64,000 bases of DNA from Phytophthora quininea (GCA_011947345.1 JAAVTG010000275.1:248001-312000), one strand, 5' to 3'; counted from the first letter of the stretch, positions 33,880-44,671 are shown. Notes: generated by a model from the letters alone, not told the origin. Made by a program: numbers and translations.

Positions 33880-34848
33880 TTACAGCTTGGAAATGCTCAA
33901 GGAGACCGGGAATCGCGCATTGAGCCAGTCGCTCGCATACTCCATTACTTGTTGCTTCTCCGGTTCGTTCCACAAGCAATGGAACAGTCCGGGGAACAGT
34001 TTCAGTTCCTTGTCCTTGGTCTTAGCTCGGTCCATGAACTCCTTGACGACCCGCACACTGGTGACCTTATCTTCTGTGCCTTGCAGCACAAGTAGCGGCG
34101 TCTTACAAAACCCGCTGTTGGTATCTACCACCTGCGGACTCATCTGCAGCCCCTTCATGCCAATACTAACCTGCACCGCCATGAGCGTCGTCATATTGTC
34201 CGTGACGTTCAGTGGGTCCTTCATGTAGTCCTCCAGGAACTCTGGGTCTCTCGTTAACCCTGCAAAGTTGACCCCCGCCACCAGTCTGGCCGTGGGGAGC
34301 ATCCATACCAGTGGCTTTGAGACCATCTCCATAACTCTTAGCATTGGTGTGTACTCGACGGCGATGGCCGGACTGGCCACGACACAGCCCTGGAACGAGT
34401 GTTTGCCCGACAGCACCGTATTCAGAGCCACTAGAGCCCCAAAGGAGATGCCCATAATGACCATGGGAGGGTTTGCACTGCTTTCCGGCAGCATATTCTT
34501 GTAAATGGACAGCTTGGCAGCAGTCGCGAACTGGTTGGTGTCGTCCACAAAGAACTGGAACTCGGAGCCGTGCGCGCGCAGTCCTGGCTTCTCACAGTCG
34601 CTCTGGCCGTGGCCCAGCATGTCGTAGGCGATAACGCCGTAACCCTGTGTGCACAGATGGCTGAACACGTGCGAGAACCGTAGCGAGTGCTCGCCAATGC
34701 CGTGCAGGAACAGCACGACAGCTAGCAAGGGAACGTCTGGGGAGGGGAACGCGGCGCAGTAGAAGAGGCTCTGGCCACGGGCGTTGAGGAAGTGGCCCTC
34801 CATGTAGCGGAAGCGCTGCAGACACGCCGCCTGCTTGGATACAGCCAT
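33880..34848 (-). CDS. Monoglyceride-lipase-like serine hydrolase
   Basis: 322 residues from ATG 34848 (MAVSKQAACLQRF); no intron. An alpha/beta-hydrolase of the Hydrolase_4 / serine aminopeptidase S33 group: oxyanion region FLHGIGEHSLRF, lid-entry AYDMLGHGQSD, nucleophile elbow GISFG (Ser in VIMGISFGALVAL), acid residue in GTEDKVTS, and the catalytic His in GLFHCLW. This is the plan of monoacylglycerol lipases, which release glycerol and fatty acid; the natural substrate here is inferred only. There is no signal peptide. It is divergent from eIF4G, with starts 225 bp apart. It is a paralog of the lipase-like gene at 60890. Confidence 0.88.
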   Translation of the reverse strand: MAVSKQAACLQRFRYMEGHFLNARGQSLFYCAAFPSPDVPLLAVVLFLHGIGEHSLRFSHVFSHLCTQGYGVIAYDMLGHGQSDCEKPGLRAHGSEFQFFVDDTNQFATAAKLSIYKNMLPESSANPPMVIMGISFGALVALNTVLSGKHSFQGCVVASPAIAVEYTPMLRVMEMVSKPLVWMLPTARLVAGVNFAGLTRDPEFLEDYMKDPLNVTDNMTTLMAVQVSIGMKGLQMSPQVVDTNSGFCKTPLLVLQGTEDKVTSVRVVKEFMDRAKTKDKELKLFPGLFHCLWNEPEKQQVMEYASDWLNARFPVSLSISKL

Positions 34849-34990
34849 CGCTAGCCTGCTGGACGTGCGCAAATGTCGACGTTGCACATTGCTTGAAGAG
34901 GCACGGTTTACCTTCGTGCAACATTTTTAGGTCGCTTTTTATTTATCATTTTTTGTGGGTATTTGATTCGAAGCGGTTGGAGCCAACCAG

Positions 34991-35004
34991 ACATTTCGCA
35001 TTCG
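34991..35004 (+). promoter_or_regulatory. Candidate oomycete initiator upstream of eIF4G
   Basis: ACATTTCGCATTCG matches the oomycete initiator TCATTYYNCAWTTT at all but two or three positions and lies 70 nt upstream of the eIF4G ATG, a normal distance for this element. Confidence 0.45.
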
Positions 35005-35073
35005 TCAGCGTCCATCAGCTCGCTGGATCCCGTCACCTGCGCAAGTCGTGCGTGTGTGATAGTAGTAGACAAA

Positions 35074-37914
35074 ATGACCGAGGCGCTGGACAACAAGCGG
35101 CCCGTGGCCTCCAAGCTGCGGCCTACGGCCAAGGAGTTCGTGTTCAATACGAGCGCGCCGGCCTGGGCGCCGTCGGCCCACACAGCACCCACGTCGTCCC
35201 CTGCCAAGAGCGCGCTCAAGCTCGACGCTAAGCCGTTCGTGCCTTCCTGTAAGAAATATTATAGCAATTTAGTAGACAAGAAGAGGATTAATTCTTATTA
35301 TTATGTTGTAGTTATGGCGCAGCCGTTCGTCCCCGCCGCCATGAAGACGGAGACCACCACCACAACCACCACCGTGACCACCACCACCACCACTAAGGGA
35401 GAGACTACGGAGACCAAGACAGAGACCGTGACGTCGTCGACGGCCACTTCTAGTGCCTCGGAGCCTGAAGCCGATGAGAAGCTGGAGAGCGACAAGGCCC
35501 AGGAAGCCTCGGAGAGAGAGGAGAAGCAGAAGCAAGACGTCAATGTTGATGTCGAAGTCCAATCTGAAGCTGAAGAAGTAGTAGAAGAAGAAGAGACGAC
35601 TGAAGTTGTAGAGGAGGAGGAACAATCAGAGCAGGAGAAGCCTGAAGTGGTAGCGGAGCAGGCTGTGATCGGCGAGCGCATCATGTACACGATCAAGCAG
35701 CTGCTAGAGATGGAGCCCGAGGTGGAAAAGTGCCCAATCCCAGAAGGTGTCAAGGGCATGGTGATTGCTGCGGACAAGACCACCAAAGCTCTGACAGCGC
35801 CTCCTCCGGAGGTGTCGTCCAAGGGCATGCGTCGTAATGACTCGTCCCGCTCTCTGGGACGTCACGGCAGTAGTGGAAACTTCAGTGAGGGCCGGGGACG
35901 TCGGGAACGCGGCAGTGGCCGTGGTGGACGCAGCGGTCGCGGCGGACGCGGTCACCAACACGACACTGCGCCTGCACTTGAGGACTGCGCTCCTCTTGAG
36001 ATCAACGAGGAGACTCGTTGGAAGCCGTCGCACTCCAAGTCGCGTTTGGACGACCCCGTGGAGTCATCGGAAGCTTCTCTGAAGGAGGCCAAGTCCATTC
36101 TGAACAAACTGTCGATCGAGAAGTTCGACAAGCTGTCGGACCAGCTGATCGAGGTCGCCGTCCGCGGTCTTGAGGTCCTGAAGGGCGTGATTGAGATGGT
36201 CATCGCCAAGGCTCAGATGGAGTGGCACTTCTCCACGATGTACGCCGAGCTGTGCGCCAAGATCGCGCAGACGGCTATGCCTGCTATCACTCTTGAAGAC
36301 AACGAGGTTGTCACCGACACACACAAACTGTTCCGTAAGCTGCTGCTGCAGCGCTGCCAGAAGGAATTCGAGGCTAAGCCTGCCGTCGAAGGCTTGGAAG
36401 AGCTCCCTGAAGACGAGCGCCTAGAGAAGGAACTGCTCATGAAGCGGGCGTCTCTCGGCCACATTCGCTTCGTTGGCGAGCTCTTCAAACAGCGTATGCT
36501 GAGCTCGCGCATCATGCACGAGTGCATTAACATTCTGTTTGGTGACATCGCTGCGCCCGATGAGGAATCGCTCGAGTGTCTGTGCAACTTGATGAGCACA
36601 ATCGGCAAGACCCTCGAGGCCAACGCCCGCGAGAAGGCTGAGATCGATCACATTAACCGATACTACGGCACGATCAAGAAGCTGAGCGGCGAATCCAAAC
36701 TGCTGTGCACTCGTGTGCGCTTCATGCTGCAGGATCTGCTCGAACTGCGTCAGAACCGATGGGTTGCTCGTCGTAAGGAGACTAAGGCTATGACGATCGC
36801 CCAAGTGCATGCCGAAGTCGCTCGTGAAGCGAAGGAGAAGGAGCGCTCGAGCGGCAAACCGTCTGGCCATGCTCGTCTGCAGCGCAGCCAGTCGATGAAC
36901 TCGACTGGCTCTGTCGGCTCGAACGACCGGCGGCGAAGCAGTGGCGGAGGTGCTTCGGCAGCCTGGAAGGCTCGCGCCGCTGGCTCGTCCCCAGCTAGCA
37001 ACACCACGCCTACTGTGGACGCGGATGGCTGGGAGACCGTGACGGGTGGGGCTCGCCCCAAGGGCTTGAAGAACCGCAGCAACTCGGACCGGTTCCCTGC
37101 CCCTGCACCACGTCACCCGAGCGGAAGTCGTCTCGGCGGCAACGCCTTCGCAACGCTAAGCAGCGGCGGCTCTGGAAAGAAGGAGCGTGGCCGTAGCAAT
37201 AGCTCATCCTCTACATCCTCCCGATCTTCGCGTCGTGAGGACGTCGGTCGTCCGCCCACGCCTAGCAAGTCGAATGGCCGCTCTGGTAAGTCGGAGAAGG
37301 CCGCTGAGCCAGCTGCCCCGGCCCTGACTGCCGATGCCTTTGAAAAGAAGGTGAAAGCTATCTTAGATGAGTATGTAGAGCTTGAGGACCTGGAAGAGGC
37401 CTGTGCGAGCTTCGCGGAGCTGAACGCCGACAACCACTACGTGTTGATCCCGGCTAAGGCCCTGAACATTGGCCTGGAGAAGGGCGACAAGGAACGCGAC
37501 GCAATTGCCAGCTTCTTGGTGGGTCTGAACGACCGCAAGATCGTCACGAACGCTGCTCTGGAGAGCGCGTTGACGGATGTGCTCGAGTTTATCGAGGACT
37601 TTGAGATTGACATTCCCAAGGCGCTTCCATACATGGGCCAGATGGTCGCTCCGTCCGTCATGGCGGGCAGCGTCACGTTGCCTCAGTTGGTGACTATGTC
37701 GGAGCACTTGTGCTACAACGGCAAGGCTTCTAAGCTCATCGGTTCCACGCTGTCCGCTATGGTGGCGTGTGAAAGCGAGGACAAGGTGAAGGATCTGCTG
37801 GCCGAGGGCAGCGCCGCTCCCATCGACTTTATGGCGCTGCTGGCCGAGGCGAATCGCAACGAGGACGCAATCCAAAGCTTCTGCAAGGACTACTCGCTCG
37901 AGTTCTTGTTGTGA
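35074..37914 (+). CDS. eIF4G: Eukaryotic translation initiation factor 4G (eIF4G)
   Basis: Two exons, 35074-35248 and 35312-37914, with a 63-nt intron, give 925 residues. In order: a PAM2-like poly(A)-binding-protein motif (SKLRPTAKEFVF, 13-24); a Thr-rich then Glu-rich low-complexity stretch; an eIF4E-binding motif YTIKQLL at 184-190 (Y-X4-L-hydrophobic); an Arg/Gly-rich region (GRGRRERGSGRGGRSGRGG); an MIF4G domain at about 317-545 (FDKLSDQLIEVAVRGLEVL; FVGELFKQRMLSSRIMHECI); Ser-rich linkers; and an MA3 domain at about 735-860 with a short C-terminal extension. It bridges cap-bound eIF4E, eIF4A and PABP to recruit ribosomes. ATG 35074 is chosen because the PAM2 motif follows and the frame upstream has no ATG in good context. 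Confidence 0.93.
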   Translation: MTEALDNKRPVASKLRPTAKEFVFNTSAPAWAPSAHTAPTSSPAKSALKLDAKPFVPSCKKYYSNLVDKKRINSYYYVVVMAQPFVPAAMKTETTTTTTTVTTTTTTKGETTETKTETVTSSTATSSASEPEADEKLESDKAQEASEREEKQKQDVNVDVEVQSEAEEVVEEEETTEVVEEEEQSEQEKPEVVAEQAVIGERIMYTIKQLLEMEPEVEKCPIPEGVKGMVIAADKTTKALTAPPPEVSSKGMRRNDSSRSLGRHGSSGNFSEGRGRRERGSGRGGRSGRGGRGHQHDTAPALEDCAPLEINEETRWKPSHSKSRLDDPVESSEASLKEAKSILNKLSIEKFDKLSDQLIEVAVRGLEVLKGVIEMVIAKAQMEWHFSTMYAELCAKIAQTAMPAITLEDNEVVTDTHKLFRKLLLQRCQKEFEAKPAVEGLEELPEDERLEKELLMKRASLGHIRFVGELFKQRMLSSRIMHECINILFGDIAAPDEESLECLCNLMSTIGKTLEANAREKAEIDHINRYYGTIKKLSGESKLLCTRVRFMLQDLLELRQNRWVARRKETKAMTIAQVHAEVAREAKEKERSSGKPSGHARLQRSQSMNSTGSVGSNDRRRSSGGGASAAWKARAAGSSPASNTTPTVDADGWETVTGGARPKGLKNRSNSDRFPAPAPRHPSGSRLGGNAFATLSSGGSGKKERGRSNSSSSTSSRSSRREDVGRPPTPSKSNGRSGKSEKAAEPAAPALTADAFEKKVKAILDEYVELEDLEEACASFAELNADNHYVLIPAKALNIGLEKGDKERDAIASFLVGLNDRKIVTNAALESALTDVLEFIEDFEIDIPKALPYMGQMVAPSVMAGSVTLPQLVTMSEHLCYNGKASKLIGSTLSAMVACESEDKVKDLLAEGSAAPIDFMALLAEANRNEDAIQSFCKDYSLEFLL

Positions 37915-38112
37915 GTTATCCACTAGGCGTCGCTCGATTCCCTCAATGTTTAAGTACGGGATGCTATAGGTTTTGATCGCAACAGTAGGGAGCACGAGCC
38001 AGCGTAGATGACCGAGGGAAGGAACGTCGGACAGCGGGTCGTAAAGCAGCAAAGCCGTCCACGGGTATGCATGCAAGGTGTGCAAATGAATGCAATGGTT
38101 CATTTATGGTAC

Positions 38113-38500
38113 TCAAGTTGAAGAATTCCTCGGATTCCTTTGGTATTGCCGCTGGGCTGCCATCGCTTTTGCGTATGGAGTCCCAATTATCTCAGGAACC
38201 GCGGCTGCCCCCGCAATCCCATTGTTGGTCTCGTTTGCATCACTTGCTGGCACGGCGATGCCCACCACGTCGGTTGGATCGTCTTCGGGGCTTGCTTGTA
38301 GTAAAACCATCTCGGCTTGGCTTGCTCGGGGCGGCTGAGTTTCTTCAGTCACTGCCTGGGTCCGTCTCGATATACAGCACCCGACGATGGCACAGAGGGA
38401 ATGCACACAGTAGCGACAACGCAGAGAATCAGCCCGGTATTCAACTCGCCGGAGTCGTAGTTTTCATAGTATCCCGACGTGGTCTTGAGAGTGATAGGTT
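38113..38500 (-). pseudogene. Small membrane-protein copy S4, degenerate
   Basis: Minus-strand text YYENYDSGELNTGLILCVV (38460-38405), then after a frame change a tail with VVGIAVPASDANETNNG and VPEIIGTPYAKAMAAQ ending at 38113. The Tyr/Asp-rich start and VA/IP-type tail recall S1-S3, but no start codon is in place. Low-confidence family member. Confidence 0.3.
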
Positions 38501-38509
38501 TCGCTTGCG

Positions 38510-39400
38510 AGGATGAATGTCGAAGTGGCCTCTTAGTGTTTAATCACGTGATCCTTGCTTTAGACCCGAGGACAGCTACAATATTTGTGGTCCTGTCCAG
38601 GAAATAATTATCGCATCGAGTATCTATGCAAAATGAAGCTAAGTGCTTGGTGACATGCTCGGCTTGCATTGACTGGCGAAAGCGTGTCGTACGGAATGGA
38701 GCCAACAACAACAATTGAGCTGAGTTCATAAAGATAAACTTTTCTTCATGAATTTAAACACAACTTTGTTTTTGTTTGCTCGCTCTGAGCACCTCGAAAT
38801 TCCCCAGAACGCACAAGACCGAGCAATTCGCTATCTCTACGTAGGATATTATCTTCGCCTCGGGTTTAGCAATGACGCAGATTACATCGTGACCAGCAAC
38901 GACTGCAAGGTCAGAATCGCTATTACCCTCGTCGTCCAAGGCATAGCGCTGGTGCCATTGAGTGCGTAACGAAGTCAGCTTCCTCGATTCAAGCTGGTGG
39001 TGAAGTAGTCCAACAAACAACTCAACCGAGCCCCGATGCAGGCTACACAGCAATGATGGTAGCAATTCTGGAACTGTCAGCCCCGGTCATTCAAGTACGC
39101 CTTCGCGATGCGAACTTGCCTTCAATGTACAAAAGAGTGGCATAACCCGCTGTCCGTGACAGTGAACAGCCCATTCCACTTCACGTTGGAGACAACCACT
39201 GATATCTGCAGATTGCAACACACTTTAGACCGCAAATCGGCACAGCAAAACCGCATGAGGTCCACTTCCGAGCCGCCACAAAAACGCACTGTTCCTCAAC
39301 AATTTCAATCCGGTGGCTTTCGTCGCTCACCACTACTCGATTCAAGTTTATGTCCAAAACTTTTCCAGACGTAGCTTTCCAAATGAAGGTCCTATTCGCA
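38510..39400. other. No recognisable gene
   Basis: Short frames on both strands (for example 38748-38969 on + and 38754-39065 on -) show no domain. AT-rich and probably decayed. Confidence 0.5.
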
Positions 39401-39401
39401 G

Positions 39402-39830
39402 CTAGCCGTCAAAATCCTTGCAGGACTGGCCTTTCGCCAGTTTCGACGATTGCACCGTGCGTGTCAAAACCCAGAGCCAACTTTGAGTTCTCACTAACTT
39501 GGACATGGCGGTAGCGATCTCGGTATTGTTGACGTCCAGGAAAACTAAATCCCATAATGCACTGACTGCGAGTTCCATTAATTTTTGAGGTTCGTTCTTC
39601 GACTTGAGGATTGGCATCAGCGCACGAATCCCTCAAGTGCCCATGCACTTGCGCCATTTCCGAGCTGATTGCGGCTTCTCCAGCTTGTCACCATTGACTA
39701 TCAAATGGACCAACTGAGTAGCCGACCTAGTCTTGGCGTCAGTTATAGTAAGAGTTGTCGCCAACACCCGCAATGATCGTTTGTCACCAACCCCACGAGG
39801 ATGTTTAGCATCGCAGAGGCGATTGAACAC
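39402..39830 (-). pseudogene. ARM-repeat relic G
   Basis: N-terminal ARM text survives in pieces: ATQLVHLIVNGDKLEKPQSA near 39690, then VSALWDLVFLDVNNTEIATA near 39550. These match RKLAELAL...ALWNLAFLDANKNEIA in the intact paralog. About 140 codons remain, with several frame changes. Confidence 0.75.
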
Positions 39831-39969
39831 GACACCTTCGCGAAGTAAGCCTCGTCCATGGTTTTTGATGTTGAGGTTAAAATGCGGGGATATGATTGGT
39901 CACCACATGTACTTGATACTTGTATGCAAAGCTGCTCATTCTCAAATTCGCCGGGTTAGGTAGAAGGCG

Positions 39970-42287
39970 ATGAAAATCTTCAGCGCCGTTGTTGGCGATA
40001 CCACCGCCTTTGAGGTGGAGATCGATGAGGGTGAGTCGGTTTCAGCGCTGAAGAAGACAATCAAGGAGGCGAACCCGGCCTCGATCACATGTGACCCCAA
40101 GGACCTGGAGCTCTTTGTGGGGAGGAAGGACAACTCCTGGGTGACCATGAAGAGCGTGCTGACCAACGCAATCGACACCAGCAACCTGATGCGCATGGAT
40201 CCTCCGGATATGCCCATTTTGTTTTTCAAGCTGTCGGAGGCAGTCGATGTTAGGAGACGCCTTGACTGGGACCAACTCCGCGCGAGGGAGGGGCCTGTCG
40301 CAGTGCTGGTGGAGATTCCAGAAGACACAGAATGGAAAAAGCTATTGGGTACTCTAGAATGGAAGGAGCCAAGGTGTCTTTGTTGGAGTTCTGGGTGCAA
40401 TTGGCCATGCCAAGGAGCGTCGGAACTTGCAGAAGCTCTTAAATCATCTCTGGTTGATCATTACAACGCTTGGCAACAAAGGTCCTGGGATAAGCAGACT
40501 CACACACTCAATTTGGTCTTGAGTGGACCTGGAACGGGCAAGTCGCGCATGCTGGACGAGATGAAGGACTTGCTGTGTGCGGCTGCCGTGGGATCCAAAA
40601 TCAAACGCTCATCCAACGAATCAAGAGCGCATACGTGTTTCATGTGACGTTCGAGAACGGCACTTCCCCAAAAGGCCAATTACTCGACAGAGATGCCCCA
40701 GATCTGGACATCAGCTACCGAATGCTTTACCAGCTCTCGAACGGAGAAATGTCGTGGGAACAGTTTGCGGCAACGTTGAGAAACTTGTCTCCGAGTTGTA
40801 TATTCATTGAAACGGTGGTTGAAATCCTGCAGGAGCTGGAGGGAATTGACGACTTGAAAAAGATGACGGTGATTTTGTGCGTGGATGGTCTGCAGCGACA
40901 TTCGGATGACGGGACCAAAAGCAGCGATTTCTATCGAGTAATGACTTCCGTCTGCAACTTCTTGAATTCATCGAAGGCATTTGCTGTTTGAGTTTGTTCG
41001 GCAACAGTTGAGAAGCCTGTCAGTGAGGCGCTCGCAGACTCTTACCAGAAGCGCTTGTATCTGGCTCCACCTCCATTTTGTGGCGAGAAAGTTGTGGAAA
41101 CAGGAACAGCATTCGAGAAGCAGTTAGTGGAAGATATGGGTGGTCACGGTCGAGCGCTAGAGGCAGAGCCAAGAGTTGCCTTTGGCAGAGCTCGAACCAG
41201 ACGACATTGTTGACCAGGTATACCAAAAGCTACAGCTCAAATACGGTAAGCTACTGAGTTCTCCTCTACTTCATGAAGCCAACTGCCGAGAAGTGTTGGC
41301 CGCAACCCTGTCACAGCGTCGTTACGGGTTGACAGATCCCATCGGGGGAACCAATTTGACTGTGGACAAACTTCGAAGCTTGGGTTTGTTCCGATGGACT
41401 GATGAAGGATGCTTGGAATGCGCTTTCATTTTTCTTGTAGTGTTAATGCGGAGACTCCCCAAGGCCAAAGGCGAACTAGACAATTTCGACGAGCATATCA
41501 CGCGGTCGGTTATGGTATGGCAGCGATTTGAGCGCTTCGTGGGGTTCTACCGCCGAGTCAAGTCGATTGCCTTCCTCAATACTCAAGTCGACCTATCCAC
41601 CTTCCACGGCGGCGGTCGTTTCGGTCTAGTCGATGGAGTTAAGATTACAGACGCACGCTAGTGGAAGCTGTACACCGTTGTGATACCAAAGGGATCTCCG
41701 GAGATTCGGTGTGCTTCACAAACCGTTTTGGCGACGTTAAGGTTTCAAATAAGGATACAATCATCAACGGCACAAGTGCTTCAGCTGGCGACTTATTTTT
41801 GCGAGTTCAATTGGAGATTGGAAATGATCAGACCCAGTGCAACGAAGTGATTCAGTGCAAGTTGCAGCAAACAAAAGCGAAGTTCACTGAAGCCGCGTAT
41901 GCCGAAGAACGAGCCAAAGCTGTGAATGAGACGGATGTGTTCTTACTCATTACGTCGGGTCATGTAAGCAAGTTCGATCTCCCTCCACGATGCGGAATCG
42001 TTTCCATCAACGAATTTCGCCAATATTTTGGGCCTTTTGCTAGCCGTGCGTATCGGAGTTTACAGGACCCGCCCAGCCTCAACAACGCAAAATACAAAGA
42101 GCTTTGCAGGATTGAAGGCTTGGGTGCCGCAACTGCCCGTAAAATTGTGGAAGAGCGGAACAAGCGTCCATTTTCCGATGTTGAAGACGCCGCGAGTCGA
42201 CTGTTCGCAAACAAGAAAAGCAAGACTGCGGATATTATTCGCTCTATGGACTGCACGAAAGTGACAGCCGATACGCAACGCGAGTAA
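39970..42287 (+). pseudogene. Crinkler (CRN) protein: header, P-loop NTPase, nuclease-like and HhH regions
   Basis: ATG 39970 opens the ubiquitin-like CRN header (MKIFSAVVGDTTAFEVEID; the LFLAK position reads LELFVGRKD), followed by a divergent DWL-type region and a degenerate HVLVxxP equivalent (VAVLVEIPED). Next comes an NTPase with Walker A GPGTGKS (about 40530) and Walker B-like VILCVDG (about 40870), and then a restriction-endonuclease-like region around EVIQCKLQQTKAKF (41840; QxK in place of ExK). The C-terminus is a helix-hairpin-helix (CRIEGLGAATARKIVEE, 42105). This order is known for CRN effectors. Frame changes near 40590, 41165 and 41655 and a TGA at 40989-40991 break it, so it is non-functional as read. 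There is no classical signal peptide. Confidence 0.8.
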
Positions 42288-42432
42288 ATGCGCACCCAGT
42301 CACGTGATTCCAGATGCAACGAAGTCTTGGTAGTTGGTCCCAGGACTATTCAACAATTTGCTATTGGTGCGCTGGTGTGAGCTCAGTTTATTATTCTCTG
42401 TATTTTACGGGTCGTGACTACCGTATAGAAAT

Positions 42433-42526
42433 TGTCTTATCCTGCAAACTGTCGTATCCGACAGTAGATTTAAGCCAATCACAATTGACCAAATGTTTCC
42501 TTGTATTGAAAATGTCATATCCGACA
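42433..42526. repeat. Three near-repeats TGTCNTATCCKRCA upstream of pogo gene
   Basis: Fourteen-base motifs at 42433-42446, 42450-42463 and 42513-42526 differ only at three positions; the middle one (TGTCGTATCCGACA) has TGTCG/CGACA inverted ends. They lie 70-160 bp before the transposase ATG, where a transposon end or transposase-binding sites would be expected. I could not find a convincing matching end downstream. Confidence 0.4.
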
Positions 42527-42593
42527 CAAAATGGTTGGTTAGCACGGCGAGGCACTTTTGCTGGACAGAAGTCATCGCACAACTCAATTCGCC

Positions 42594-44041
42594 ATGGGGA
42601 AAGGAAGATGCAAGCACACTGAGCACGGAGGGCGAAAGCCACGAGCGTACAAGCGTTCGGTGCCGACGCACCAATTCCGGCTAGACGTGGTCCTGCACTT
42701 CGAGACGCACACCATGGAGGCCACGCTCAGCAAGTTCTTCAAGGGCCTTACAGGCACACAGCTCCAAACGAAGCGGACAAGCGTGTACTTCTGGCGCCAA
42801 CAAAAGGAGAGACTCACGGCTTTGTGCAGCACACTGGCGACGGCAAACCAGCGTCGGGTTCGTCTGCCTGGGATGGCTACCACGCTGCCCCATGATGCCG
42901 AGGTACACATCGTGCAGTGGATCAACGCGTATCGCTCCCAGGGCCTTCCTGTGTCAAGCTTGATGCTTCAGCGCAAAGCTCTCGCTGTTGCTAGAGACGC
43001 GGGTGTTTCTCGGAAGTTGTTTGCTGCGTCTCACGGCTGGGCAAAAGGCTTCCTACGGAGGCATCGTCTCGCCCTACGAGCAAGGACGCGCCAAGGGCAG
43101 GTGCATCCTGAAGACGCAAGCGCGGCGCTGGAGCAGTTCAACCGGGACGTGAATCAGAAGATGGCGGAGCTAGGTGTTGATTGTGCGTATAACGCAGATC
43201 AGACACCTGTGTTTTTCAGTATCTGCCAAAGAACACCATCAGCAAGAAGGGTGCCAAGACGGTATGGGTACGGTCGATGAGCAAGGACAAGGAGCGGCTC
43301 ACGTGCATGCTGCTGGGAGACTCGCTGGGCCGCAAGTACCCGCCTTACTTGATTGTGAAGACACGGCCGTCAACGGTGCCCAAGACGCACGTGGAGAACC
43401 TGAAAAAGCGGCATGGGTTTGGAAAGGTGCTGTGGCGGAAGATGCAGCCTCTTCAAGAGCGGCACAACGTCGTGCTGTTCAGCAACGGAAGCGGGTGGTG
43501 GAATGAAGGGTTAACCATTGACTTTCTGCGTTTCCATTTTGCAGAGCGGGCCGACATGACGACTCAAGTGCTGCTCCTGCTTGACGACTTCTCTGCGCAT
43601 TGGACTGCAGCTGTCTGCGCCTGTGCGAAGGAGCTCAACGTGGAGCTGATGCGAGTTCCGGCTGGGTGCACAGGTGTCTGTCAGCCCGCAGATGTGGCAT
43701 GGAATCGACCGCTCAAGCTGAGACTGAGGGAGTGTTGGGTCGACTTCTTGGAGCTGCAGATGCAGGACCATGAGAAGGCCATGGCAGCAGCAGCGTCGTT
43801 CAAGATGGAAGCACCCGATCGAGCGGACGTTGTGGAGTGGATTGCAGACGCCTGGGATGAGCTGTCGACCAACACGATCGCAAATGGGTTCAAGGGAGTG
43901 TTGCGAGAGACTGAGGACGACAAGGACACGCTGCCGCAGATCGAGGGCGTAGTTGGGCGCTTAGAAAAGCTAGGACTGCTCGATAAACACGTAGGAGAGG
44001 TAGCTGAAGAGCAAGATGTCGTCAGTAGGGTGATTGATTGA
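42594..44041 (+). pseudogene. Pogo/Tigger-like DDE transposase, one frameshift
   Basis: ATG 42594 (MGKGRCKHTEHGGRKPRAYK). N-terminal DNA-binding part includes a CENP-B-type helix-turn-helix (SRKLFAASHGWAKGFLRRH near 43005-43065). The DDE core has NADQTPVFF (first Asp, 43192), LLLLDDFSAHW (second, 43575) and GVCQPADVAWNRPLK (third, 43685), as in the pogo group of Tc1/mariner. A single missing base near 43217 shifts the frame; otherwise all 482 codons are present. It could be a nearly intact transposon gene, an exapted copy, or a sequencing error. No strong GC or codon shift from the neighbours is visible. Confidence 0.85.
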
Positions 44042-44671
44042 ATTGAACACTTTGATGTGTAAGTTTGCCTCTTATTCTACTCGCGCATGCATGCAGGCGT
44101 GTAGCTCTTGAATGCACAAGCAGGACTTCATTGGAATCCTTGTGCGCGTTGGGAGAGTTCTCGGGTAAACCCCTCCCGAATTCGAATCTGCTATTGTTTT
44201 CTCTTCAATGTACGCTTTTGTCCGGACAGTCTGCCCCATTTTCTGTTTACCATATGTAGAGTTCCTTTATAATCTAATGCAAAATTTGAATATAACATAT
44301 TATAGGTTTTTGATCTGTGTGACTTTGGGTGCTGGATAAGACAATTTCTTTATGGTAAAGGCTACTGTAGGGCATTCTCACTCCACGCTCGAAAACTTGT
44401 TATTTCCCTGAGTCTGACGATTGCTGCCATTGTTGGAGACTTTGGTAATTCGCAAGCCGAATTGAATTGCTCGCTTGTCGCCGACTTCGCGGGAAGATCA
44501 GCATCGCAGAGACTGATGACAGGGAATGTAGCGATAGTTGACACGACGTGTTCGTCCAGGTACGGGAAGCGAGCCTCTCGTCCATGGACAGCAATGCAAC
44601 GATCGTCACGACCGAGGTTTCTTTCCAGATCCGATCAGCTCTTGGCCGCCGTTTATGAGTGATGAAGCGAG
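44042..44671. other. No recognisable gene
   Basis: AT-rich stretch after the transposase. CCGGACAGTCTGCCCC near 44221 might belong to the transposon end, but this is not supported by a clear match upstream. Nothing else is recognised. Confidence 0.4.

Noticed and set aside
35269..35828. Minus-strand frames of 118 and 175 codons under eIF4G
   Set aside because: They are antisense of the Thr- and Glu-rich low-complexity linker of eIF4G.
44221..44236. Right terminal repeat of the pogo element (CCGGACAGTCTGCCCC)
   Set aside because: It matches the upstream motifs only in part, and no TA duplication could be placed, so the element ends remain undefined.
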